From assembly GCF_003112535.1 (NCBI RefSeq), contig NZ_BEWA01000010.1:124001-188000 (forward strand): 64,000 nucleotides of DNA, given 5' to 3'. The stretch comes from Streptomyces rishiriensis (GTDB taxonomy: Bacteria; Actinomycetota; Actinomycetes; Streptomycetales; Streptomycetaceae). A program made the translations under genes and the position numbers. Position 1 is the stretch's first letter; each line of letters begins with the position of its first letter. Positions 49,491 through 58,521 of the stretch are shown here, piece after piece. Below the pieces are notes generated by a model. It made no database searches, was not told the origin of the DNA, and saw nothing but the letters and a program-made list of their open reading frames with translations.

Positions 49491-50246
49491 CTAGACGGTG
49501 AGGGGAATGACACCCAAAGGCTGTGTGGTGGGTTGTTCAGAGCCGCCCGCAGGTTCGATGGTGATGCCCACAGCTACGGAGCCGACAGGCGACCCCTTCA
49601 GGACGCGGAAGTCGCTGCGCGAGGCGTTGGGCACGAGGCCCGCCGGCCTCAGGTTTCCCGATCTGGCCGCGTACCAGAGTTCGTACACGCGGTCGCCGGT
49701 CAGAGCGGGAAGCCGACGGGCGGCGAAGACTGCGCGCGCCTGGGAACGGGAGACGAGGACGGCAGCGGTGGTTCCGTCGGTGAGTTCACCGGTGTGGACC
49801 GTGGCGTCGGGTGCGGTGAGGACGCCTGCGATGGCTGAGCTTTCCGTGTCGGCCCGCTGCTCGGCGCGGGCGGCCCGGGCCCGGGCGTCGTCGGATTCGT
49901 GGTGTTGCCACGCGGCGACGCCGCCGAATGCGACGGCCGCCGCGACGCTCGCGGCGAGCGCCGGCCGCACGGTGCGCCGGCCACGCGCCCGCGGACGCTG
50001 CGGGGTCCCGTTCTGGCGGGTGCCGGCGACCGCGAGGAGAGTGCGAGCACGTGCCTGCGACGTCACCGCCACTGTCTGCGTCGAGCCGCCCCACCGTGCC
50101 GCGGTCTCGAGCAGAGCGCCGGCTTCTCGTCGGCACTGCTCGCAACCTGCGAGATGGTTCTCGAACGCGGCTTCGTCAGCCGGTGGCAAGGCGTGCAACA
50201 CGTATGCGCCGACGGCCAGATGCGGATCCTCCTTGCTGGTTGTCAT
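49491..50246 (-). CDS. Anti-sigma factor, RskA-like, with zinc-finger
   Basis: 251 residues from ATG 50246, overlapping the sigma factor stop (ATGA). The cytoplasmic N-terminus has a ZAS-type zinc motif ENHLAGCEQCRREAG (H-x3-C-x2-C). A single membrane segment (about 100-120) and an extracellular RskA domain follow (VHTGELTDGTTAAVLVSR, LYELWY-like VYELWYAARSG, GVIPLTV). It holds the coupled sigma factor inactive at the membrane until a signal triggers proteolysis. Confidence 0.9.
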   Translation of the reverse strand: MTTSKEDPHLAVGAYVLHALPPADEAAFENHLAGCEQCRREAGALLETAARWGGSTQTVAVTSQARARTLLAVAGTRQNGTPQRPRARGRRTVRPALAASVAAAVAFGGVAAWQHHESDDARARAARAEQRADTESSAIAGVLTAPDATVHTGELTDGTTAAVLVSRSQARAVFAARRLPALTGDRVYELWYAARSGNLRPAGLVPNASRSDFRVLKGSPVGSVAVGITIEPAGGSEQPTTQPLGVIPLTV

Positions 50247-50809
50247 GCCTGGCCCTCCAGACACGCGTGAAGCTCCCGCAACCCTGCACGCATGCGGGAC
50301 TTGACCGTTCCTTCCGGTACCGACAGCGCAGCGGCGACCTCGATGTAGGTCAGCCCCTGGTAGAAGGCGAGCATGAGCGGCACCCGCCGGTGCCGCTCCA
50401 GCTTGGCCAGACAGCGGCGCAGGCGCCGTTGCTCGTCGTGGTCCTGCACCTTTTCAGCGACTTCGTCGAAGGCCCGTTCCGGCGCCAGGATGCCCGTACG
50501 CTGTTCGCGTTCCGCGCTGGCCCGCGCGGTCCTGACACGGTCCACCGCCCGCCGGTGGGCGAGGGTGAGAATCCACGCTTTCGCTGTGCCTCGCTCGGGG
50601 TCGTAACGGCCCGCGGTGCGCCATACCTCGATCATGACGTCCTGGGTCACCTCCTCCGCCTGGGCCGCATCGCGCAGGATGCGGTGCACCAGTCCCATCA
50701 CTGCGCCGGAGAGCGCGTCGTAGATTCCGGTGAAGGCATCCTGGTCGCCGCCTGCCACACGGGCCAGGAGTTCCTCGACTCGGACGTTCGACTCGGAGCT
50801 GTGCAGCAC
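50243..50809 (-). CDS. ECF sigma factor, SigK-like
   Basis: 188 residues. Region 2 reads DAFTGIYDALSGAVMGLVHRILRD and AEEVTQDVMIEVWRTAGRYDPERG. Region 4 is VPLMLAFYQGLTYIEVAAALSVPEGTVKSRMRAGLREL. It is a typical SigK-type extracytoplasmic-function sigma factor encoded just upstream of, and overlapping, its RskA-like anti-sigma factor. Its regulon is unknown; the neighbouring HATPase and repeat-protein genes are candidates by position only. Confidence 0.93.
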   Translation of the reverse strand: MLHSSESNVRVEELLARVAGGDQDAFTGIYDALSGAVMGLVHRILRDAAQAEEVTQDVMIEVWRTAGRYDPERGTAKAWILTLAHRRAVDRVRTARASAEREQRTGILAPERAFDEVAEKVQDHDEQRRLRRCLAKLERHRRVPLMLAFYQGLTYIEVAAALSVPEGTVKSRMRAGLRELHACLEGQA

Positions 50810-50884
50810 AGCTCTGCTCCCCTCGTGCCAGGCCCGGCGGCGGCCGCACGGGCGGTCGTAAGGATGTGATCGCCCAAGAGCCGC

Positions 50885-51310
50885 TCATCCGACCCCTATG
50901 ACGTCGGTGGCGGATCGCAACTCGAGCAGCACGTGCACGGTCTTGCCGCCGATCGCGGGGACCGACCGGATGTCGCCGCCCAGCTCACGGATGATGCCCA
51001 TGCCGAAGCCGCCACGCTCGCCGCCGAGACCGCGGCACATGTCCGGCAACTCCTCACTGCGGTCAGCGACCGCTATGTCGAGCCGGCCGTCGCGAACCGT
51101 AAGCGTCAGCGTGCAGGATTCCGAGGTGTGACGAACCGCGTTGGTCACCAGTTCGGACACGATGAGCACCGCGTCGCTCATGCGGTCGACCGGAGCGGTC
51201 GCCTGGAGCCAGCGCTCACTGATGCGTCGGGCGGCGGACGGGGCGCGCCGGGTGTGGGGAAGCGTGACGGCGTGCTGCGCTGCCGTGGTCGGTGACGTAG
51301 TCATGGACAT
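50885..51310 (-). CDS. ATP-binding regulatory protein (SpoIIAB/RsbW-like HATPase)
   Basis: 141 residues from ATG 51310. It has the GHKL ATPase boxes: IVSELVTNAVRHT (N box), VADRSEELPDM (G1-like), and GGFGMGIIRELGGD (G2). Such small proteins in Streptomyces act as anti-sigma or switch kinases with anti-sigma antagonists. It is 75 bp from the ECF sigma gene on the same strand. The partner is not encoded nearby. Confidence 0.88.
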   Translation of the reverse strand: MSMTTSPTTAAQHAVTLPHTRRAPSAARRISERWLQATAPVDRMSDAVLIVSELVTNAVRHTSESCTLTLTVRDGRLDIAVADRSEELPDMCRGLGGERGGFGMGIIRELGGDIRSVPAIGGKTVHVLLELRSATDVIGVG

Positions 51311-51568
51311 GAGCGCTCCTTCGAACGACCCGGCCCGTGGGGATCCTGCACCGGAGATTCGTAGCCGCGAGGCTCGTGGATGTCGCAGGGCTGCGTGCAG
51401 AAAGCCCACACTTCCCACCCGGGCGGGTGAGCGGAGTGGCCGGAGGATTAATTTCCTCCGACGTCATCCGCTGGGACGCCCGCTCCGAATCCCTGACGTC
51501 AGACACCGTGAGACGGGACAGCACGACTCGTCGAACGAAGAGCCGACCTTTTGAAGGAGAGGTGTCCG

Positions 51569-51913
51569 ATGACCGCATCCCTGCGATTGCGCCGCCTGGC
51601 GGTCGGAGCCGCCGCCACGGGCCTGCTGGCCGGAGGAGCCGCATTCGGCCTGACGGGCACGGCTGCCGCGGCCCCCGCTCCGACCCCCGCTGCGACCGTC
51701 TCGAGCGGTGATCACCACAGCAAGTGCCACTGGGAGAAGGGGCACTGGGAGAAGGTGTGGGTCAAGGGTCACTGGGAGAAGAAGCCGGTCCAGGACAAGA
51801 CCTGGAAGCACGGCCACTGGGAGTACCACCACTCCTACAAGTGGGTCTACGTGCCGGCCCACTGGGAGCGCCACTGGGTCAAGGCCCACTGGGAGTGTGG
51901 CCACGACCACTGA
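51569..51913 (+). CDS. Secreted His/Trp-rich repeat protein (HWE repeats, WxxGxW-like)
   Basis: 114 residues from ATG 51569, with GAAGGAGAGG upstream. A signal peptide (RRLAVGAAATGLLAGGAAFGL, then AAAAP) is followed by a mature part of about 70 residues. The mature part holds seven or so copies of a short unit around HWE (CHWEKGHWEKVWVKGHWEKK, GHWEYHH, AHWERHWVKAHWEC). It is thus about one-third His plus Trp plus Glu/Lys. A single Cys stands at each end of the repeat block. The phrases WVKGHW and YVPAHW recall YXWXXGXW repeats of unknown function. Metal binding is plausible from the histidines but not shown. Confidence 0.83.
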   Translation: MTASLRLRRLAVGAAATGLLAGGAAFGLTGTAAAAPAPTPAATVSSGDHHSKCHWEKGHWEKVWVKGHWEKKPVQDKTWKHGHWEYHHSYKWVYVPAHWERHWVKAHWECGHDH

Positions 51914-52139
51914 GCAGCGGTACGCGCAGGTGAGGACCGGAGTCGCCGAGCGAGCCGGTCCTCACTCATGTCGAGCCGGCTGTGCGACCGCGACCCCGGC
52001 GTCACCGGTAAGAGCCCGCCGGAGGTCCGCCGTCATACCCGCCCGGCCAGTGAGGCGAACGGGATGGACCCGGCAGTCCGACCTCGTCGGACCGGGCGTC
52101 CGGCGATGCCGGCGCCCGGGTCGTCGGCCAGGACCACAC

Positions 52140-52438
52140 GGCCGTGATCCGCTTGCCCACCGGCTGCCGGTGCATGTCCATGCTCCGGCACCGACAACCG
52201 GGCCGCCGTCATCGGCAAGGCCCGAATCGACATGCACCGCAAGTTCACCGACATGGCGAGGACGACGGGCCTGTACCCGCTCGCCGTGCTCTCCGACCGC
52301 GTCGTCCACCCCTCGCCGGGCGAGAGCCCCCACGACGTCCTCCCGTCCTCCCGTACTCCCGTACGCCGCCAGCGGCAAGCCGCGGCCCGGCGGGTTCCGC
52401 CTCGGGCCCACGCCCGGCCCGGCACTGACCTGCGGAGC
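52140..52438 (+). pseudogene. Fragment of a gene usually found on mobile/plasmid-related elements, with frameshift
   Basis: One frame reads ANRAAVIGKARI-like, MHRKFTDMARTTGLYPLAVL and SDRVVHPSPGESPHDVL. A second frame continues as LPYAASGKPRPGGFRLGPTPG. Together they look like the tail of a conserved actinobacterial protein that I remember from telomere-associated and conjugative elements (GxYPLAVLSDxVVYPS ... GKPLPGGFRLG). The start is missing and the frame is broken. The whole stretch 51914-52438 has no intact gene. The family recollection is moderately secure. Confidence 0.5.
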
Positions 52439-53062
52439 TCACGATCGTCGGTGATCGTGGGCGGGGCGATCGCCTCTCTCAGGCTGTGCCTGAGTCTGCA
52501 GGGGGGGCGCGGAGAGGGTACGCAGGTCATCGAAGGCCCGCAGGAGGTGCGCGTCCAAGGTCTGTGAGGGGTCGTCGATCCAGGCTTGGGCCGCGTGATG
52601 AAAGGCGGCCCAGCCGGTCTGAGCGGCCAGGCCGGCCAGCCGGTCCGCGACACCGCGCCGCTGCAGCGCTTCCGCTACGGCTTCGGTGAGCGACGCGGCC
52701 TTGGCCAGGTCGCGTTCGCGAAGTGCCGGCGTCACCGCGATGACCGCCAGTCGTGGTTCGGTGAACGGCCGGTTTTCCTCAAGGATCCGTCCGGCTTTCC
52801 GGAAGGCGCAGAGCAGCGTCTCGAGCGGTTGCAGACCGTCGGGCGCTTCGGCCACCGCCTCCATCAGCGCGGCGCGCAGATCGGCTTCGCCGTCGAAGAG
52901 CACCTCACGCTTGTCCGGGAAGTGCCGGAAGAAGGTGCGCTCGTTGACGCCGGCCCGGGCGGCGATCTCCGCCGTGGTGGTCTGGTCGAACCCGCGTTCC
53001 TGGTACAGCTCCAGGGCCGCCTGTTGAAGGCGGCGACGCGCTTCTGCTCCGCTTCGTGGCAC
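52439..53062 (-). CDS. TetR-family repressor
   Basis: 207 residues from GTG 53062. The DNA-binding region is complete (ALELYQERGFDQTTTAEIAARAGVNERTFFRHFPDKREVLF, positions about 15-55). The C-terminal ligand domain is helical. It is divergent from the epimerase-like gene at 53183, with three palindromic operator copies between them. It therefore most likely represses both itself and that gene. Confidence 0.92.
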   Translation of the reverse strand: MPRSGAEARRRLQQAALELYQERGFDQTTTAEIAARAGVNERTFFRHFPDKREVLFDGEADLRAALMEAVAEAPDGLQPLETLLCAFRKAGRILEENRPFTEPRLAVIAVTPALRERDLAKAASLTEAVAEALQRRGVADRLAGLAAQTGWAAFHHAAQAWIDDPSQTLDAHLLRAFDDLRTLSAPPLQTQAQPERGDRPAHDHRRS

Positions 53063-53080
53063 CTCCCGAGGATACCCATA

Positions 53081-53163
53081 CGCCAGTGACTGGCGCTACT
53101 TGACGCCAGTCACTGACGCTACCTAGGCTCGGCGACCGGCGCGCGTAGTGCCAGTCACTGGCG
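53081..53163. promoter_or_regulatory. Three palindromic operators in the tetR/epimerase promoter region
   Basis: CGCCAGTGACTGGCG (53081-53095) is a perfect 15-bp palindrome. A one-mismatch copy lies at 53104-53118 and a 13-bp perfect core GCCAGTCACTGGC at 53150-53162. All three share GCCAGT and its complement. Spacing and position between divergent genes fit a TetR operator array. Confidence 0.85.
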
Positions 53164-53182
53164 TTAAGTAGGAGGGTGCTTC

Positions 53183-54094
53183 ATGCATGTCTTTGTTACC
53201 GGCGGTTCCGGCCAGACCGGCCCCGCAGTCGTCGCCGAGCTCGTTGCGGGCGGCCACAGCGTCACCGGACTGGCGCGCTCGGATGCCGCCGCCGCCCGGC
53301 TGGAGTCACTGGGCGCCACACCACACCGCGGCTCCCTGGACGACCTCGACACTCTGCACAGCGGCGCCGAAGCCGCCGACGGTGTCCTGCACATGGCCTA
53401 CGGTGGCGACTTCTCCGACCTCGACGACATGATGAGGCGCGACCGGAGGGCCATCGAGGCGCTCGGCCGGCCGTTGGAACACTCGGGCAAACCGCTCGTC
53501 GTCACCTCCGGCACCCTCGTCCTGCCCGCCGGTCGGGAAGCCACCGAGCAGGACGAGCCCGACACGGCCGGGATCGCCGCCTTCCGCATCGCGGGTGAGC
53601 GAGCTTGTCTGGGCTTCGCCGCCGGGGACGTGCGCGCAAGCGTGGTCCGCCTCGCTCCTACCGTCCACGGCCCCGAAGACCACGGTTTCATCCCCATGCT
53701 CATCGCCACCGCCCGAAAGACCGGCGTGTCGGCCTACACCGGCGACGGCGCCAACCGATGGCCTGCGGTGCACCGGCTGGACGCGGCGGTCCTGTTCCGC
53801 CTGGCACTGGAGCAGGCACCGGCAGGCAGCGTGCTGCACGGAGTAGCCGAAAGCGGCGTCACCCTGAAGAGCATCGCGGAGACCATCGCCCGGGGCCTCG
53901 ATCTGCCCGCGGTCTCACTCAGCCCCGACGAGGCTGCCACGCACTTCGGCAGCCCGTTCATGGCCACCGCCTACGGCCACGACGGGCCTGCCTCCAGTTC
54001 GTACACCCAGGAGCTGCTCGGCTGGTCACCCACCCGGCCAACGCTGCTCGAAGACCTGGAACACGGCGACTACCTGTCCATGCCAGCCTTCTGA
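53183..54094 (+). CDS. NAD(P)-dependent epimerase/reductase, extended SDR
   Basis: 303 residues. It starts MHVFVTGGSGQTGPAVVAEL with the G-x2-G-x2-G dinucleotide motif. RIAGERACLGF stands near the position of the YxxxK box in related proteins but lacks a clear Tyr. The protein resembles the SDR group of NAD-dependent epimerase/dehydratase-like proteins in TetR-controlled detoxification units. The substrate is unknown. The three operators upstream imply tight TetR control. Confidence 0.86.
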   Translation: MHVFVTGGSGQTGPAVVAELVAGGHSVTGLARSDAAAARLESLGATPHRGSLDDLDTLHSGAEAADGVLHMAYGGDFSDLDDMMRRDRRAIEALGRPLEHSGKPLVVTSGTLVLPAGREATEQDEPDTAGIAAFRIAGERACLGFAAGDVRASVVRLAPTVHGPEDHGFIPMLIATARKTGVSAYTGDGANRWPAVHRLDAAVLFRLALEQAPAGSVLHGVAESGVTLKSIAETIARGLDLPAVSLSPDEAATHFGSPFMATAYGHDGPASSSYTQELLGWSPTRPTLLEDLEHGDYLSMPAF

Positions 54095-54389
54095 CCCCCT
54101 CATGAGCGGCGCGTAAGGCGCGCTTGACGAGCCGGCGTGGCCCAGGAGCTGAACGAGCCGACTGCCTCAGCTCGCCCGAGGCCGCCAGCGCTCACCGAAC
54201 TTCCTCACCGAGTCCCAGCCGTTCTGTCCCGGGAGGATGAACCAGCGCGGGGGCGACCGGTTTTGGCCCGCATCGACTGCGGGCCGCGACCGTGATGTCG
54301 TACGTTTTCCCGATCGGCCACCGAGCGTGGTGGCGTGTGCACGCCCTGGTTCGGCGCGGGGCCGGGCGGGGGCGCGAGACGGGGGCGAC

Positions 54390-56051
54390 ATGACGGACTC
54401 TGGGGTGGCGGCCGGTTGGGACACGGCCGGCGAGTCACGGGTGACGTTGGAGCGGCTGCTGTCCGTCGTGGGGGTGGGCGCCGTGGAGTTGCACTCGGCG
54501 CCCCAGGGACTGGGGATCACGGTCACCGGCGTGAACGTGCTTGACCTCCGGGAGCCCGTGGTCGGACCGCGGGAACTGCTGCTCGCCGTGGGCGTCGATC
54601 CGCGCTCGGCCCTGGCGGTCGACGTCGTGCGCCGGGCGGGCGAGTCCGGTGCGGCGGGCGTGGTGTTCGGCCCGGGCCGGCCCGAACCCACCGCGGGAGC
54701 CCTTCAGACGGCCGCCGAGGAGGGCGGTACGGCGCTGCTGTTCCGTACCGCCTGGTGCACCTGGGCCCATCTGGTGGGCGTGCTGCGGGCGGGGCTGGCC
54801 TCGGCGGGCGTCCCGCCGGTGGCCGGGCTCGGCGGGCCGCGCCTGGGGGACCTCAACTCGCTGGCCGATGCGGTGGCGGCCCTGGTGGGCGGCGCGGTGA
54901 CCATCGAGGACACCGAGTCCCGGGTGCTGGCCTACTCCTCCACCGAGGAGAACGTGGACGAGCAGCGCCGACTGACCATCCTCGGCCGCCGTGTCCCGCC
55001 GTGGCGGGTGGCCGCTATGCGCGAGGCGGGGTTCTTCCAGGCGCTGTGGGCGGGGGACGACGTACTGCACCGGCCGGCACACGGGCAGAACCCGGAACGC
55101 CTGGTGGGCGCCGTGCGGGCGGGCGGGGAGGCGCTCGGATCGATCTGGGTGGCCGCCGTGGCCGGTCGGCCGCTGGCGCCCAACGCCTCCGAGGCCCTGC
55201 GCGCGGCGGCCCGGGCCGCCGCCGCCCACCTGCTGCACCATCGCACCCACAGTTCGGACGACCGTCTCGTCGAGGACGCGGCCCGTGCGCTGCTGGAAGA
55301 CCGCGGATCCGTCGAGGTGCTCGCGGAACGGGCCTCGCTGCCGCCGCGGGAGCCGTGTGCCGTCCTTGCCGTCGGCACCGGGACCGCGGATCACGGGGAC
55401 GGCGATCCGTCGGGACTGCACGGGCTGCTGACCCTGCACTGCGCCGCGTACGGCCACCGCGCGGTGGTCGTCCCGGCGGGCGGCAGGATCCTGGTGCTGT
55501 TGAGTGCCCTGGACCGTGATCTCGGCCGGGCCGAGAGCCAGGTGACCCGGCTGGGGGAAACACTGGCGCACCAGCTGTCGGCCACTCTCGGCGGGCCGCT
55601 GAAGGTCGGGCTCGGCGAGGTGGCCCCCGGGCTGGCGAGGGCGCCCGGGTCGCGCCGGGAGGCCGAGCTCGCCCTCAGGGCGCTCACCGCGGGCGCGGGG
55701 TCGCGAACGGTCGCCAGGAGCGGGGACGTCGCGGACACGGTCGGCATCCTGCACGTCGTCGACGCCCTGCGTGGGGTGGATCTGCCGCCGCAGACCTCGG
55801 TGGCCCGTCTGCGGGCGTTCGACGCCGAGCACAGCGGCAGTTGCCTGGTGGAGACCCTGCGCGCCTATCTCGACCACTTCGGCGACGTGTCCGCCGCCTC
55901 CCGCGCGCTCGGCGTGCACTCCAACAGCCTGCGCTACCGGCTGCGGCGCATCGCCCAGGTGTCCGGACTGGACCTGGCGGACCCCGACGCGCGTCTGCTG
56001 GCCCAGTTGCAGTTACGCCTGAGCGACGAGGACGACGACCAGCGCGACTGA
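54390..56051 (+). CDS. PucR/CdaR-family regulator with a TTA codon
   Basis: 553 residues from ATG 54390. The N-terminal PucR-type domain covers about 1-130 (LERLLSVVGVGAVEL, VTGVNVLDLREP). A GGDEF-like CdaR middle part follows. The C-terminal helix-turn-helix is LVETLRAYLDHFGDVSAASRALGVHSNSLRYRLRRI. A TTA leucine codon at 56013-56015, close to the end, suggests bldA-dependent completion of the protein. The PLP-enzyme gene follows 223 bp downstream on the same strand and is its likely target. Confidence 0.92.
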   Translation: MTDSGVAAGWDTAGESRVTLERLLSVVGVGAVELHSAPQGLGITVTGVNVLDLREPVVGPRELLLAVGVDPRSALAVDVVRRAGESGAAGVVFGPGRPEPTAGALQTAAEEGGTALLFRTAWCTWAHLVGVLRAGLASAGVPPVAGLGGPRLGDLNSLADAVAALVGGAVTIEDTESRVLAYSSTEENVDEQRRLTILGRRVPPWRVAAMREAGFFQALWAGDDVLHRPAHGQNPERLVGAVRAGGEALGSIWVAAVAGRPLAPNASEALRAAARAAAAHLLHHRTHSSDDRLVEDAARALLEDRGSVEVLAERASLPPREPCAVLAVGTGTADHGDGDPSGLHGLLTLHCAAYGHRAVVVPAGGRILVLLSALDRDLGRAESQVTRLGETLAHQLSATLGGPLKVGLGEVAPGLARAPGSRREAELALRALTAGAGSRTVARSGDVADTVGILHVVDALRGVDLPPQTSVARLRAFDAEHSGSCLVETLRAYLDHFGDVSAASRALGVHSNSLRYRLRRIAQVSGLDLADPDARLLAQLQLRLSDEDDDQRD

Positions 56052-56274
56052 CCGGCCCCCGGCCGCTCGTCGGCCCCCACCATCACAAGGCCGCTTCTTC
56101 GTCGGAGCGCACAACGGGCCTACCTGGCGGGGCGGTTGTTTGCTCCTGACCGTCGTGGGGCGGGCCCGCGGCTCTCACGACTCGACGAAGACGCCCTCCC
56201 GGTGCGGACAGCAGGCTGGTGGTCCAGCCCGGGAAGGTCCCGGGTGCTGCGCAGACCACCCCGGAAGGCTCACC

Positions 56275-57618
56275 ATGACCGGACTGACCCCCGCCGCCGA
56301 GCGGCGCGAGCGGATCCTGCGGGAAGCGGTACGGCAGGGACTGCTGGACCCCGAGCGAGACCTGCTGGCCGCCTTCGTCGACCTGGACGGCGTCGCCGCG
56401 ACAGTCGAGTCCCTGCACCGCGCGTTCGCCTCGGCTCCCTCCTCTCCGCCCGTGCTGCACGCGTTCGCCGCCAAGGCGAACAGCCTGGTGCCGGTGCTGG
56501 CGGAGCTGCGAGACCTCGGCATGGGCTGCGAGGTCGCCACCGCGGGTGAGCTGGCCCGCGCCCTGGCCGCCGGCTTCGCACCGGAGCGGATCGTCTTCGA
56601 CTCGCCGGCCAAGACGGAGGCCGAACTCCGGCGCGCCCTGGACCTGGGTGTGACGGTCAACGCGGACAACTACCAGGAGCTCGCCAGGATCGACCGGGCA
56701 CTCGGCGGCCGCGTCCCGGCGTCCCGGATCGGTCTGCGCGTCAACTCCCAGCTCGGCGGCGGCACCATCGCCGCGATGAGCACGGCCACCAGCACCTCCA
56801 AGTTCGGCGTTCCGCTGGCGGACCCGGGCAGTCGGCGGGAGTTGCTGCGCGCCTACCGCGACCGCCCGTGGCTGACCTGGGTGCACACGCACACCGGTTC
56901 GCAGGGCTGTCCGCTCGACCTCATGGCGCGCGGGGTCGCGCAGGCCGTGGAGTTCGCCGAGGAGGTCAACGCGTCCCTGGGGCGGCGCCAGGTGGTCGGC
57001 GTCGACATCGGCGGCGGGCTGCCCGTCAACTTCGCCGACGACGAGACCACGCCGACCTTCGCCACGTACGTGGAACAACTGCGCGCCCATGCGCCCGCGT
57101 TGTTCGCCGAACTCTCCGGATTCTCCGGCGGGTACGAGATCGTCACCGAGTTCGGGCGTTCCGTCCTGGCCAAGAACGGGTTCACCGCCGCGTACGTCGA
57201 GTACACCAAGAACGTGGGCGGCCGGTCGATCGCGGTCACCCACGCGGGTGTCCAGGTGGCCACCCGGACCGTGTTCCATCCCGACGCCTGGCCCCTGCGG
57301 ATCGAGGCGTACGACGGCGGCGGCACGGTCAAGCGGGGCGGCCCGGTCCGTCAGGACATCGCGGGCCCCGCCTGCTTCGCCGGTGACCTGCTGGCGCGCG
57401 ACCGGGCGTTGCCGCTGCTGGAGCCCGGGGACATCGTCGCCGTCCCGGACACGGGCGCCTACTACTTCTCGACGCCGTTCCACTACAACAGCCTGCCCGA
57501 ACCGGCCGTGCACGGGGTCCGCACGAGCGGTGACGGCGGTGTCGCCTTCGAGCTGCTGCGTCCCGCGCAGGATCCCTGGGACGTGCCCGTGCACGAGCCC
57601 GTTCTCACGGTCAGGTAA
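56275..57618 (+). CDS. PLP-dependent decarboxylase/racemase-fold enzyme (Y4yA-like)
   Basis: 447 residues. It has the fold-III barrel of alanine racemase/diaminopimelate decarboxylase: the PLP lysine in HAFAAKANSLVPVLAEL (about 67), MGCEVATAGELARAL, VHTHTGSQG, GVDIGGGLPVNF, and TEFGRSVLAKNG in place of the usual EPGR. The C-terminal beta domain ends with DTGAYYFSTPFHYN. These features match the Y4yA group, whose reaction is not established. The gene is preceded by a PucR-type regulator and followed by a very small membrane protein gene. Confidence 0.87.
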   Translation: MTGLTPAAERRERILREAVRQGLLDPERDLLAAFVDLDGVAATVESLHRAFASAPSSPPVLHAFAAKANSLVPVLAELRDLGMGCEVATAGELARALAAGFAPERIVFDSPAKTEAELRRALDLGVTVNADNYQELARIDRALGGRVPASRIGLRVNSQLGGGTIAAMSTATSTSKFGVPLADPGSRRELLRAYRDRPWLTWVHTHTGSQGCPLDLMARGVAQAVEFAEEVNASLGRRQVVGVDIGGGLPVNFADDETTPTFATYVEQLRAHAPALFAELSGFSGGYEIVTEFGRSVLAKNGFTAAYVEYTKNVGGRSIAVTHAGVQVATRTVFHPDAWPLRIEAYDGGGTVKRGGPVRQDIAGPACFAGDLLARDRALPLLEPGDIVAVPDTGAYYFSTPFHYNSLPEPAVHGVRTSGDGGVAFELLRPAQDPWDVPVHEPVLTVR

Positions 57619-57629
57619 GGAGTATCGAG

Positions 57630-57836
57630 GTGGCACAGGCCAACCGTCGGCGGTCCGGCCGGGACGGACCGCTCCTCACTCAGCGCGCCGCCGTCGTCTT
57701 CCTGCTGGCAGCCCTGGTCGGCATCGGTGCCACTGCTCTGTCGGTGCTGGCCGGCAACACGTGGCCCGTCGCGGTGAGCGTCGGCGGTGGGGTCGTGGCA
57801 CCGGCCGTGCTGTTCTTCCACCAGATCATCGACTAG
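57630..57836 (+). CDS. Small membrane protein
   Basis: 68 residues from a GTG start. An Arg-rich N-terminus is followed by two hydrophobic segments (about 19-41 and 46-65). It begins 11 bp after the stop of the PLP enzyme gene, with AAGGAG upstream, and is probably cotranscribed with it. No family recognised. Confidence 0.65.
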   Translation: MAQANRRRSGRDGPLLTQRAAVVFLLAALVGIGATALSVLAGNTWPVAVSVGGGVVAPAVLFFHQIID

Positions 57837-57904
57837 AAGGTCCACGAAGATCTTGGGTGTTGGCCCGGCCGCGTCAGCGGCAGGGCCGGACTCATCTGGC
57901 CCTG

Positions 57905-58087
57905 CTTGCAAGGGCAGGTGACATCAGCCACGGAGACCTGGTCCGCAACAACCCCGACCAGACCATGACCGTCGACGCCTGCAACCTGCAGCTCCTCTAC
58001 CAGGGCAGGACCCCGCCGCCCCCGGGGGACACCACCTCCTACGCGCTGCTGCCCTACCGTCCGGGCCTGCTCACCCTGCAGCGCTGA
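57905..58087 (+). pseudogene. 3' remnant of a secreted glycosidase-like gene (GH62-like)
   Basis: About 60 residues (GDISHGDLVRNNPDQTMTVD, CNLQLLYQGR, LLPYRPGLLTLQR then stop) are readable with no start. They resemble, from memory, the C-terminus of Streptomyces GH62 alpha-L-arabinofuranosidases. The upstream part is shadow sequence of the PLP enzyme region. The family match is not secure. Confidence 0.4.
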
Positions 58088-58197
58088 CCCACCCCATCAA
58101 CGGTGACCCCGACGCGGTGCGGTCCGCCGACGCGTAGACGAGCCGTCTACTACGCGGGCGACTCCACCCGCTGACCGAAACGCACCACCCTGAGAAG

Positions 58198-58220
58198 CCC
58201 CAGCCGCGCGCCGGCTGGGG
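58198..58220. terminator. Rho-independent-like terminator
   Basis: A 9-bp perfect stem CCCCAGCCG with a five-base loop (CGCGC) is followed by TTTCTGCT. It stands 108 bp past the glycosidase remnant and next to the transposase relic. Confidence 0.65.
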
Positions 58221-58262
58221 TTTCTGCTGCGACCACGCGAGGGCACCCCAGGGTGGTTGGGG

Positions 58263-58400
58263 TTTCTCGATGACCACGTAGACGCACTTCAAGGCAGCGG
58301 TCTCGTTCTCGAGCGCGGCCTCTTCGGTCGGCGGGGTGAAGACGGGCCGGAGGGCGCGAGCGATCTCGTCCGCGCGCCACAGGTGGGTGAACTTCCGTAC
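58263..58400 (-). mobile_element. Internally deleted IS256-type transposase relic
   Basis: A minus-strand frame joins VFTPPTEEAALE, typical of the middle of mutator-type transposases, directly to NETAALKCVYVVIE, typical of their C-terminus. The DDE core between them is missing. Intact copies have about 100 residues between these phrases. No terminal repeats are visible. The relic sits inside a longer open frame (58071-58544) whose start (MPPPPVLELDGKHG) I do not recognise. Confidence 0.5.
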
Positions 58401-58521
58401 GGCGAGGGTGGACGGGACTCGGATGCGGGCGGCACGGGTGTCGCTGTCCATGCAGGCGCGGATCTCGTCTTCGTCCAGCTGAAGCCGCGCGAGCTGCCTG
58501 GTGCCGTGCTTGCCGTCCAGC

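Noticed and set aside
51720..51905. Repeated CACTGGGAG units considered as CRISPR-like or regulatory repeats
   Set aside because: Units are short, irregularly spaced and in one reading frame. They simply encode the HWE repeats of a secreted protein.
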